In this document: positions 25,594-32,890 of the stretch, in pieces
Layout: each line of letters begins with the position of its first letter
How positions within the stretch are numbered: position 1 is the first letter of the stretch
Assembly: GCA_947054185.1 (NCBI GenBank)
Contig: CAMRVW010000002.1
Location: forward strand, 1 to 38,613
Source: an uncultured Rikenellaceae bacterium
Lineage (GTDB): Bacteria; Bacteroidota; Bacteroidia; Bacteroidales; Rikenellaceae
Length of the DNA: 38,613 bases
Direction: 5' to 3'
Translations under genes and position numbers: made by a program
The notes under the pieces: generated by a model
What the model saw: the letters and a program-made list of their open reading frames with translations, nothing else
Told to the model about the DNA's origin: nothing
The model's database searches: none

Positions 25594-27621
25594 CTAAAAC
25601 TCCATCGTTATGCGGCTTACCGTCTCCAAGCCATCTTTTTTTTGCAGTGTAAGCATGAAGATCAGCTTTTCGTTAGGCAGGGTACGTTTCTCTTTGACCA
25701 TACGTATCTCGGTGCTCTCTCCCGGGGCCACCGATTCCTTGAGCTCACCCTCCGATATCTTCTTGCCGGCCTCGTTGGTCAGGCGCCAGGTGACATGGAA
25801 CCGGTCGAGGTTCAAAAAGCGGCATCTGTTGGTTATCACCACCGACTCGTTGCCGCCGAGGCTGATGCTCACGGGGGCGAAGCGCAGAAAGACAACCCCT
25901 TTGAGCATCTTGTCTCTGTCGAGGGCGTCGAAGTCGAACATAAAGCCACCCTGTACCTTGGAGGCGGGACGCTCGACAATGTCCCACACGCGGTCGAAGG
26001 TGGGTATGTCGGCCCTATACTCCTCTATGACGCACGGCACATCGCCCACAGCGCCCCACCCTCCGAGCTTGTCGAGGTCGGGGTTGACGGGGCAGTAAAG
26101 GTCGGTGTTCCACTCGATGCCTGCGCCGCCGTAACATACGGGACGGGTGCGGTCTTTGGCCTTGAGGTTAAGGTAAGACTTATACATGTTGTAACCGTTG
26201 CCCGAGCGGTAACCGAGCGACCATGCCACCACCGAGGGGTGTATCTTGTCGCGCTGCATCATATTTTCGGCGCGCTCGACAAACGAGCTGACCCACATAG
26301 GGTCGTTGCCCAACGAGCGCCCCTTGGTGAGGCTCTCGCCGGCACCGGTCGACTCCACCGAAGCCTGGTCGAACACATAAAAGCCATATCTGTCGCACAG
26401 ACCGTAAAACTCGGGCATCATGGGCTGGGTGAGTATGGCGTTCATACCTATCTTTTTAAGACGCAACAGTCTGTCATTCAGAGTGTCTATACTCACACTT
26501 CCGTCACGCATCACCACACCCCTGATGTCAATCGGACGACCGTTTACAAGCAGCTCGGCGCCATTGACGCTCACCGTTCTGAAACCCACGGGGACAGAGA
26601 GGTATTCGGAATAACGACCGTCGGGCCGTTGTGTCTTGACCTTTACGGTGTAAAGATAGGGGTCTTCATCGCTCCATTTGCGCACATCTCTTATGGGCAA
26701 CAGGAAGTGCACGGTGTCTTGCAGACGCATCTGCAAGTTGGTGTGCTTGCTCTCGCGACCTATCGAGCACCCCTCGGCATCGAAGCACTCGTAATATACC
26801 TTAAGCTCTTTGGGGTTGAGATAGTGCGACTTGACCACCACGCCTATGTGCAACAGGCCGTCGGTGTTGGCAGGGTCGAGGGTGGCCTCGGCTATGATGT
26901 CGCTAACCCTCACCTTGGGCTGGCATATTATATATACGTCTCCTGCAAGACCCGCGGGACGACGTGTGCGCGACCCTTCGAGCAACGAGCCTTTGGCATA
27001 GAGATGGTTTTCTATCACTATGGTATTCACATCCTCAACGCAGAGGTTGGTTATGTCGAACTCGGCACCGACAGAGCCGCCCTCGGCATAGCCTGCCTTG
27101 CGTCCGTTGACCCACACCGTCACGGCGCCGCCGAAACCCTCCATGTTCAGAAATTTCTGTCGATGGTTCCAGTCGAACGGCACGACGAACGTCGAGCGAT
27201 AGACACCCACAGGCAGCTCTTTGGGCAGTTGCGCCTTCTGGCCTTTCTTTACGAAGGGATAGGGCGACGAACCGTCAGAGGCCTTGACAATACCGGCATC
27301 TTCCCAACTGCCCGGCACCGAAAGGGTGCTCCAGCCCGAGTCGTCAAACTCAGGAGCGTTGTATCCCTTGGGAGGCTTGCCGCCGGGGAAATATCTGAAA
27401 CGCCACTCTCCGTCTAAAGAGGCGTGATATATGGACGAGGCGAACGAAGCGGTGTCGGCCGGCGCCTTGGGATAGGTCATGAACTTGGCGCGCGAGGCAA
27501 GACGTGACCTCGACGGCAAAGAGAGGTTGCGCATGTCGCTGGTGTCTCTCTGGGCATGGACACCGACACACGAAAGGGCCAATGAAAGCGTCAGCACGCC
27601 TTTTATTATCTTCTCAATCAT
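25594..27621 (-). CDS. GH2-like (beta-galactosidase fold) secreted protein, catalytic motifs altered
   Basis: A secreted or periplasmic relative of GH2 beta-galactosidases. Signal peptide about 1-23 (ends GVHAQ); sugar-binding jelly-roll about 60-230 (LDGEWRFRYFPG, VPGSWED, FEGFGGAVTVWVNG-like); Ig-like domain about 235-350; TIM barrel about 360-580. The usual barrel motifs are changed: RGVNRHEH is RGVVMRDG, DEANIETH is DQASVEST, and SLGNESGHG is SLGYRSGNG, so the acid/base Glu is replaced by Arg472. The nucleophile position is kept as Glu534 in VIEEYRADIP. LacZ domain 5 is absent (675 residues). I chose ATG 27621 because it starts the signal peptide. It is likely an inactive or differently acting homologue, co-transcribed with plsC. 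Confidence 0.82.
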   Translation of the reverse strand: MIEKIIKGVLTLSLALSCVGVHAQRDTSDMRNLSLPSRSRLASRAKFMTYPKAPADTASFASSIYHASLDGEWRFRYFPGGKPPKGYNAPEFDDSGWSTLSVPGSWEDAGIVKASDGSSPYPFVKKGQKAQLPKELPVGVYRSTFVVPFDWNHRQKFLNMEGFGGAVTVWVNGRKAGYAEGGSVGAEFDITNLCVEDVNTIVIENHLYAKGSLLEGSRTRRPAGLAGDVYIICQPKVRVSDIIAEATLDPANTDGLLHIGVVVKSHYLNPKELKVYYECFDAEGCSIGRESKHTNLQMRLQDTVHFLLPIRDVRKWSDEDPYLYTVKVKTQRPDGRYSEYLSVPVGFRTVSVNGAELLVNGRPIDIRGVVMRDGSVSIDTLNDRLLRLKKIGMNAILTQPMMPEFYGLCDRYGFYVFDQASVESTGAGESLTKGRSLGNDPMWVSSFVERAENMMQRDKIHPSVVAWSLGYRSGNGYNMYKSYLNLKAKDRTRPVCYGGAGIEWNTDLYCPVNPDLDKLGGWGAVGDVPCVIEEYRADIPTFDRVWDIVERPASKVQGGFMFDFDALDRDKMLKGVVFLRFAPVSISLGGNESVVITNRCRFLNLDRFHVTWRLTNEAGKKISEGELKESVAPGESTEIRMVKEKRTLPNEKLIFMLTLQKKDGLETVSRITMEF

Positions 27622-27670
27622 AAGATGTTGACTTGTTTTTATCCGCGAGGGGCATTCCGCGCGTTCTCTG

Positions 27671-27678
27671 CAAAGGTA
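27671..27678 (-). promoter_or_regulatory. Promoter -7 box for GH2-like gene and plsC
   Basis: TACCTTTG on the minus strand matches TAnnTTTG and lies 49 bases upstream of ATG 27621. No TTTG is found at the -33 spacing. Confidence 0.55.
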
Positions 27679-27913
27679 CAAAAAAGGTCGTTTCTTTTTC
27701 CATTTTATATTCAATAAAAATTTCACCGCCGCCGCAACTCCATGGCCGAAGCAGGCTGCCGCGGCTGTTTCAGGGGACATGCCAAACCATCGCGAAACGG
27801 GGCATTTTGTCGGCCGCATCCCTTTGCGAGAGTGCCCGGGCAGACTCTGAAGGCAAGAAGCCGCTCTTTACAACTAAAGTATCGCAATAAAGACACCCGA
27901 CCGTTTTTTTTGT

Positions 27914-27921
27914 TACTTTTG
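27914..27921 (+). promoter_or_regulatory. Promoter -7 box of the thi operon
   Basis: TACTTTTG matches TAnnTTTG. Transcription would start about 17 bases before the thiS ATG, leaving no room for a riboswitch in the leader. Confidence 0.6.
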
Positions 27922-27944
27922 CGGGAGCTAAAAACGGACTTTAG

Positions 27945-28142
27945 ATGAAAATCATCGTAAACAACGAAGAGGTCGTTTTCGACGGCACCACGGTGGCAGA
28001 GCTGCTTGCCCGTCTTGATGTCTCTTTGGCCGGCATTGCGGTGGCGGTCGGCACCAAGATAGTGCCGGCGGCGGCGTGGAGCGGTTTCGCACTGAAGCCT
28101 GACGACAACGTAACCATAATAAGGGCCACGCAGGGAGGTTGA
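27945..28142 (+). CDS. thiS: Sulfur carrier protein ThiS
   Basis: Small ubiquitin-like carrier that delivers sulfur for the thiazole ring of thiamine. The 65 residues have the beta-grasp pattern, begin MKIIVNNEEV and end in the required Gly-Gly (RATQGG), the site adenylated by ThiF and turned into thiocarboxylate. It is the first gene of the thi operon and is followed after one base by a ThiE-like gene. Confidence 0.95.
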   Translation: MKIIVNNEEVVFDGTTVAELLARLDVSLAGIAVAVGTKIVPAAAWSGFALKPDDNVTIIRATQGG

Positions 28143-28143
28143 C

Positions 28144-28770
28144 ATGATCGCTATCATCACCCTGCCCCACTCTTTGCCGCACGAAGATGAGGCGCTCGCT
28201 CTTCTTGCCGCGCAAGAGGGGGTCATAATACACCTGAGGCGCCACGACGGGCTCGAAGCCCTGGCAGAGGCCGCCGAGAGGGTGTGTGGCGACAACGACG
28301 GCATGCTGAAACGTTTTTGTGTGCACCACAATGCGCAGACAGCCTTTCGTCACCGTTTAGGAGGCACCCACAGACGCTTTGCCGAGCGGGGATATGATTG
28401 TCACGGACGCCTGAGTCTGTCGTGCCACTCCACCGACGAGGTCGTAACGGCGCTGCGCGAGGGCAAAGCCGACTATCTCTTTCTAAGCCCCATATTCGAC
28501 AGCATATCAAAGCCGGGATATGCCTCTTTGTTCGACCTCGACAGCCTGAGCGGTTTTCTCTCCACCCTGCCCCGCCATCTAAGGGGAAAGGTGGTGGCAC
28601 TGGGAGGGGTGAATGCGGAAAACATGGTAAGGTGCAGAGAGGCAGGGTTTGGCGGAGCGGCCATGATAGGGGCTGTGTGGGAGGTGAGAAACGGCGGTAT
28701 AGATCCCGGAGCCACCTTAGACAACCTGCTTAAAATTAAAGACAAATGGCAACGAGAAGAGATCAAATAG
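28144..28770 (+). CDS. ThiE/TenI-family protein, diverged paralogue
   Basis: A TIM-barrel protein related to thiamine phosphate synthase and TenI. The C-terminal half keeps the family pattern: SCHSTDEVVTALREGKADY, LFLSPIFDSISKPGY and VVALGGVNAENM, with a closing MIGAVW. In the N-terminal half the substrate residues of ThiE are not kept: the QxR-K stretch reads HLRRHDG and the IIxD loop is unrecognisable. It is therefore more likely TenI-like (thiazole aromatisation) or a helper than a second synthase. The 208 residues fit. ATG 28144 follows thiS by one base, and the 3' end overlaps the true thiE by 25 bases. Confidence 0.78.
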   Translation: MIAIITLPHSLPHEDEALALLAAQEGVIIHLRRHDGLEALAEAAERVCGDNDGMLKRFCVHHNAQTAFRHRLGGTHRRFAERGYDCHGRLSLSCHSTDEVVTALREGKADYLFLSPIFDSISKPGYASLFDLDSLSGFLSTLPRHLRGKVVALGGVNAENMVRCREAGFGGAAMIGAVWEVRNGGIDPGATLDNLLKIKDKWQREEIK

Positions 28771-29393
28771 CCCGTCTGCAATATATCACCACCGGATGTA
28801 CGCCACAAGAGATAGCCTCGGAGGTGGCACTATATCTTAGCGGCGGAGGGCGATGGGTGCAGCTGCGCATGAAAGAGCACCCCGACAGCGTGGTGGCGCA
28901 GACGGCCCAAATGTTGCTTGTGCCGGTGCATGCCTGCGGCGGGGTGCTCATAATAGACGACCGTGTGGAGGTGGCCGCGCGCGTAAAGGCCGACGGTGTG
29001 CATCTGGGGCGTGGCGACATGCCTCCCGGGGAGGCCCGTCACATAATGGGCGACGCCATCATAGGAGCCACCGCCAACACCGAAGAGGATATCAGGGCAG
29101 CCGTGGAAGCGGGGGTCGACTATATAGGAGCGGGACCTCTGCGTCACACCACCACCAAAAAGGTGCTCGCCCCGCTATTGGGCATAGAGGGCTATACGCG
29201 TCTGATGTCGACGGCAGGTGACGCACCGCCCGTGGTGGCCATTGGGGGCATAACGCCCGACGACGTGGCCGCCATTGCCGCCACAGGTGTGCACGGCATT
29301 GCCGTGGGAGGAGCAATATCGCATGCCGACGACCCGTGCGGCGTCACACGCCGGTTCGTGGAGCTGACAGGGTTGTTTGAGAAAGGGAAGTGA
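28746..29393 (+). CDS. thiE: Thiamine phosphate synthase
   Basis: Joins the pyrimidine and thiazole halves to give thiamine phosphate. Family residues are present: QLRMKE, IIDDRVEVA, DGVHLGRGDMP, the pyrophosphate loop GPLRHTTTKK and the phosphate-binding VVAIGGIT and GIAVGGAI. The 215 residues match the family. It overlaps the preceding paralogue by 25 bases. Downstream lie 261 bases with a tandem repeat before thiG, the only sizeable gap within the operon. Confidence 0.92.
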   Translation: MATRRDQIARLQYITTGCTPQEIASEVALYLSGGGRWVQLRMKEHPDSVVAQTAQMLLVPVHACGGVLIIDDRVEVAARVKADGVHLGRGDMPPGEARHIMGDAIIGATANTEEDIRAAVEAGVDYIGAGPLRHTTTKKVLAPLLGIEGYTRLMSTAGDAPPVVAIGGITPDDVAAIAATGVHGIAVGGAISHADDPCGVTRRFVELTGLFEKGK

Positions 29394-29432
29394 TTTTTTC
29401 GGGGTGGCTTTTTGAGAGTGCGCCTTGTACTT

Positions 29433-29570
29433 TGACGGATTGTCACTTTGAAGACGGCTTATGGAGACAGCCCTTTAGACGGGATGCCACTTTGGGAGAT
29501 GCCTTTGGGGACGGTTCTTTTGGGGGGACGGTTCTTTTGGGGGACGGTTCTTTTGGGGGATGGTTTTTGG
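29433..29570 (+). repeat. G/T-rich tandem repeat between thiE and thiG
   Basis: Three exact copies of GGACGGTTCTTTT at 29509-29521, 29526-29538 and 29542-29554, then a variant GGATGGTTTTT at 29558-29568, spaced 16-17 bases apart. Upstream to about 29433 lie weaker versions (GGGATGCCACTTT, GGAGATGCCTTT, GACGGATTGTCACTTT). The array is cleanest at the thiG-proximal end and decays toward thiE. Confidence 0.85.
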
Positions 29571-29654
29571 GGAGATGACATGTAAAACCTCAAACCGTTG
29601 AAGAGGCGGTCTGTACTTGCAACAAAACGGATATAACAACAACGATATTTACTT

Positions 29655-30425
29655 ATGGAACAGTTAAAGATAGGTGGCCACACCATGCGCTCGCGTCTTT
29701 TCGTCGGCACGGGCAAGTTCGCCTCCAACCGTGTCATGGCCGAGGCGGTGGCGGCATCGGGCAGCGGCCTTGTGACGGTCGCTCTCAAACGCATAGACCT
29801 CAAAGGCGACAATGACGACATGTTGCAGGCGTTACGTCTGCCGGGCATAGAGCTTCTGCCCAACACCTCGGGTGTGCGCGATGCCGGCGAGGCCGTCTTT
29901 GCCGCGCAGCTGGCCCGCGAGGCGCTCGGCACCGACCTTATAAAGCTCGAGATACACCCCGACCAACGTCACCTCATGCCCGACGCCGTCGAGACGCTCA
30001 AGGCATGCGGGGAGCTGGCCAAGGATGGTTTCACTGTGATGCCGTACATACACGCCGACCCCGTGTTGTGCAAGCGGCTGGAGGATGCCGGCGCCGCATG
30101 CGTGATGCCGTTGGGTGCGCCCATAGGCTCTAACAAGGGGCTGGCCACACTTGAGTTTCTGCGCATCATCATAGAGCAGAGCAATGTGCCTGTGGTGGTC
30201 GACGCCGGCATAGGCACACCCTCGCAGGCCGCAGCAGCCATGGAGATGGGGGCCGACGCCGTGTTGGTCAACACCGCCATAGCAGTGGCAGGCGACCCAG
30301 TGGCAATGGCCCTGGCATTCAAAATGGCGGTGGAGGCCGGACACAAGGCTTTCGAGGCGGGCACGGCACCCGTAAGAGAGTCGGCATCGGCCACAAGCCC
30401 CCTGACATCTTTCCTCAACGACTGA
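29655..30425 (+). CDS. thiG: Thiazole synthase
   Basis: Builds the thiamine thiazole phosphate from 1-deoxy-xylulose 5-phosphate, ThiS thiocarboxylate and dehydroglycine supplied by ThiH. The 256-residue barrel has GTGKF near 19, LPNTSGVRDAGEA near 68-80, the Schiff-base Lys97 in TDLIKLEI, and the phosphate-binding VVDAGIGTPSQAA and GADAVLVNTAIA. The start ATG 29655 fits the conserved beginning. thiH follows five bases later. Ribosomes would have to cross, or transcription restart after, the repeat array just upstream. Confidence 0.96.
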   Translation: MEQLKIGGHTMRSRLFVGTGKFASNRVMAEAVAASGSGLVTVALKRIDLKGDNDDMLQALRLPGIELLPNTSGVRDAGEAVFAAQLAREALGTDLIKLEIHPDQRHLMPDAVETLKACGELAKDGFTVMPYIHADPVLCKRLEDAGAACVMPLGAPIGSNKGLATLEFLRIIIEQSNVPVVVDAGIGTPSQAAAAMEMGADAVLVNTAIAVAGDPVAMALAFKMAVEAGHKAFEAGTAPVRESASATSPLTSFLND

Positions 30426-30430
30426 CAACA

Positions 30431-31591
30431 ATGACTTTTTACGAGTACAAACAGAGGTGGGATTGGGACAAGATGACCCGCTTCATAGAAAAAGCCACCG
30501 CCGCCGACGTGGAGCGCGTACTGGCCAAAGGGGTCAACGTCAGCCCCGAAGATTTCGCCGTGCTGGTATCGCCCGCCGCCGCCCCCTATCTTGAAGAGAT
30601 GGCCCGCGCATCGGCCGAGGCCACACGCCGCAGATTCGGACGCACCATGCAGTTATACATACCCCTGTATATATCCAACTTCTGCACCAACCACTGCATC
30701 TATTGCGGCTTCAACTGCAAAAACCAAATAGGCCGCGTCACACTGTCGCAAGAGCAGATAGAGCGTGAGGCGCAGGCCATACAGGCCGACGGTCACCCCT
30801 TCAAGCACATACTGCTGGTGACGGGTGAGTCGCCCAAGCATGCGGGGGTCGGTTACATGGCCGACTCGATAGACACGGTGTCGAAATATTTCGACCAGAC
30901 ATCGATAGAGGTGCAGCCGCTCGATACCGCCGACTATGAGCTGCTGATGGAGCACGGCCTGCACACGGTGTGCGTATATCAGGAGACCTATAACGAGGCC
31001 CGTTACCCGCTCTATCATCCGGCAGGACGCAAACGCGATTACCGTTACCGGCTCGAAACCGCCGACAGGCTGGGACAGGCCGGCATATACAAGGTGGGCG
31101 TGGGCAACCTGATAGGGCTTGAAAACTGGCGCACCGACGCCTTTTTCACGGCGCTGCACATACATTACATACAAACCAGATATTGGCGCACCAAGTGTTC
31201 CATATCGTTTCCGCGTCTGCGCCCCTTCGTGGGCGAGGGTTTCCAGCCCAATTACCCCACCACCGAACGCGACCTGCTGCAACTGATAACGGCATACAGG
31301 CTTCTGAGCGAAGACCTCGAGATATCGCTATCAACGCGAGAGAGTCCCCGCTTCCGCGACGGCGTCATAGAGCTGGGCGTCACCACCATGAGCGCGGGGT
31401 CCAAGACCGCTCCGGGCGGATATTCGGACTGGGAGCAGTGCAAGGAGCTGGAGCAGTTCAGCGTCAACGACGACCGCCCCGTATCTGAGATTGTCGATGC
31501 CATAAGCTCGCACAACTTCGAGGTGGTGTGGAAAGACTGGGATCTGTCGCTCAACCGCAACACATCGAAGCTATCACGCAACACGCCATGA
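30431..31591 (+). CDS. thiH: 2-iminoacetate synthase
   Basis: Radical SAM enzyme that splits tyrosine into p-cresol and dehydroglycine for ThiG. The cluster motif CTNHCIYC gives Cys85, Cys89 and Cys92. GESPKHAGV, SIEVQPL and YQETYNEARY are typical of ThiH. Its use instead of the oxygen-dependent ThiO fits an anaerobe. The 386 residues match the family. The stop overlaps the thiF start as ATGA. Of its 20 isoleucine codons, 18 are ATA. Confidence 0.95.
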   Translation: MTFYEYKQRWDWDKMTRFIEKATAADVERVLAKGVNVSPEDFAVLVSPAAAPYLEEMARASAEATRRRFGRTMQLYIPLYISNFCTNHCIYCGFNCKNQIGRVTLSQEQIEREAQAIQADGHPFKHILLVTGESPKHAGVGYMADSIDTVSKYFDQTSIEVQPLDTADYELLMEHGLHTVCVYQETYNEARYPLYHPAGRKRDYRYRLETADRLGQAGIYKVGVGNLIGLENWRTDAFFTALHIHYIQTRYWRTKCSISFPRLRPFVGEGFQPNYPTTERDLLQLITAYRLLSEDLEISLSTRESPRFRDGVIELGVTTMSAGSKTAPGGYSDWEQCKELEQFSVNDDRPVSEIVDAISSHNFEVVWKDWDLSLNRNTSKLSRNTP

Positions 31592-32268
31592 CAGAGAGAT
31601 ACAGCCGTTCGGCGATAGAGGGGTTCGGGGCCGAGCAACAGAAAAGACTGTCGGAGGCGACGGTGTTTGTGGCCGGGTGCGGAGGCCTGGGCTCGGCAGC
31701 GCTTCAATACATGGCTGCCGCGGGCATAGGCACCCTCATAATAGCCGACCACGACAAGGTGAGCCTATCGAACCTGCAACGACAGGTGCTCTATACAACC
31801 GACCAAATAGGCATGCCAAAGGCCGAGTGTGCCGCAGCGCGCCTTGCAGCCATAAACCCCGAGATAGAGATAGTGGCTCACACCATGGCTGTGGATGGCG
31901 ACAACTTCGCCCGTCTTGCCGCATTGGCCGACATGGTGGTCGACTGCACCGACAATTACCCGGTGCGCGGCATGCTCTCCAAGATGTGCAAGGCTCACGG
32001 CAAGCCGTTCATATATGCCAGCGCCGAAGAGATGGGCGGGCAGGTGGCTCTGTTCACACCCTCGTGCGGCGTCTATTATCACGAGTTGTTTGCCAGCACA
32101 CCACAGCAGAAACCCGCGGTGGGCGTCATGTCGCCCATGCCGGGCATAATAGGGTCGATAGAGGCCGCCGAGGCCATAAAATATCTCTCCGGCACCGGAC
32201 AGACCCTCGAAGGGAGGCTTCTGATAGTCGACATGAGGGAGTTGAGCTTCCGCATATTCGACCTGTAA
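31588..32268 (+). CDS. thiF: ThiF-type adenylyltransferase
   Basis: Adenylates the C-terminal glycine of ThiS so that sulfur can be added. The nucleotide loop GCGGLGS is at 30-36, with DHDKVSLSNLQRQ from 54 and VDCTDN near 119. The 226 residues fit short ThiF/MoeB/HesA proteins. No CxxC pair is present, so the usual structural zinc site is missing, and the crossover loop reads KPAVGVMSPMPG without cysteine. That is a known variation, but it means sulfur transfer cannot use a ThiF persulfide there. The start ATG 31588 overlaps the thiH stop. All 15 isoleucine codons are ATA. Confidence 0.9.
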   Translation: MTERYSRSAIEGFGAEQQKRLSEATVFVAGCGGLGSAALQYMAAAGIGTLIIADHDKVSLSNLQRQVLYTTDQIGMPKAECAAARLAAINPEIEIVAHTMAVDGDNFARLAALADMVVDCTDNYPVRGMLSKMCKAHGKPFIYASAEEMGGQVALFTPSCGVYYHELFASTPQQKPAVGVMSPMPGIIGSIEAAEAIKYLSGTGQTLEGRLLIVDMRELSFRIFDL

Positions 32269-32424
32269 AGGTTTGGCCGACAATAGGGGCAAAACCATCA
32301 GGCCCACACTATCTTTGGGCAACTTTGGCCCACGGCTTTTGAGCATTTTTGCGGCAGTACCGTATTTTTCACGACTCCCCACAGTTCATCGGGAAACAGG
32401 TGTGCCGGAGCCGTGCATACAAAA

Positions 32425-32465
32425 AGAGCGTAACGACAAACTAACCGAGCCTGTCGTTACGCTCT
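32425..32465. terminator. Bidirectional terminator between thiF and the small membrane gene
   Basis: A perfect 14-bp inverted repeat (AGAGCGTAACGACA and its complement) with a 13-base loop, flanked by five A on the left and CTCTTTTT on the right. It can therefore end transcription from both sides. The 297 bases between thiF and the next gene hold nothing else that I can name. Confidence 0.88.
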
Positions 32466-32565
32466 CTCTTTTTAAGGCGAACGGGCACAAGCGAGCCCAT
32501 TATCCTGATTACATAATATTCTATCATGATATTGAATAGTATTGGCTTCACATCGACGGGCGGGG

Positions 32566-32718
32566 TCAAATAACCGACAGCAGGGCTATTATCATTGCGG
32601 CCACACCGACAATGGTGAGCGTGATGCGGTTTGTCTTGCGTATGTTCTCTTTAGATCGGTCCACCTTAAGTTTATGCTCGGTGAACGACATATCGTCTTT
32701 AATGTTATCGTTGTCCAT
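32566..32718 (-). CDS. 50-residue single-pass membrane protein, unknown
   Basis: A short open frame between two terminators. The product starts MDNDNIKDDMSFTEHKLK, has a charged first half (15 or more charged residues in the first 30) and ends in a hydrophobic segment at about 33-50 (TLTIVGVAAMIIALLSVI), suggesting a C-terminal membrane anchor with the charged part in the cytoplasm. The codon style (ATA for isoleucine in several places) matches the surrounding genes. I do not recognise a family. The upstream 170 bases show no consensus promoter. The gene has its own terminator at 32425-32465 on its strand. Coding status is inferred from composition and layout. Confidence 0.6.
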   Translation of the reverse strand: MDNDNIKDDMSFTEHKLKVDRSKENIRKTNRITLTIVGVAAMIIALLSVI

Positions 32719-32835
32719 ATTTCATAAGTTTTAGTTTGTCCCGCCTCAACACAAAGTCCGACAGGCACCCGGGTGCTTGCAGGCAGTGCGCGAAGAGAGC
32801 TTACCGTCAGTCATACATAAAACATACCAAAAACG

Positions 32836-32867
32836 AAACGGAAGGCAACCTTTGTCGTCTTCCGTTT
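32836..32867 (-). terminator. Terminator after the beta-propeller-like lipoprotein gene
   Basis: AAACGGAAG and CTTCCGTTT pair perfectly around a 14-base loop; on the minus strand the stem is followed by CGTTTTTGG. It lies 24 bases past the stop. A T run on the plus side could make it work both ways. Confidence 0.75.
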
Positions 32868-32890
32868 TTACTTTGTGTGCCTCAACGGGC

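Larger units (their letters stand above)
27622..27944. other. Divergent intergenic region, GH2-like / thiS
   Basis: Holds a minus-strand box at 27678-27671 for the GH2-like gene and a plus-strand box at 27914-27921 for thiS. A GC-rich middle (about 27725-27860) is unexplained. I looked for the conserved TPP riboswitch strings and found none. Confidence 0.6.

Noticed and set aside
25354..27417. 687-codon open frame on the plus strand opposite the GH2-like gene and plsC
   Set aside because: It crosses two genes with clear motifs on the minus strand, and its product is rich in His, Val and Ala without any domain, as expected of an antisense shadow.
27641..27944. TPP riboswitch upstream of thiS
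   Set aside because: The conserved CTGAGA and CCTGATCTGGATAA-type strings are absent, and the promoter box lies too close to thiS for a leader aptamer.
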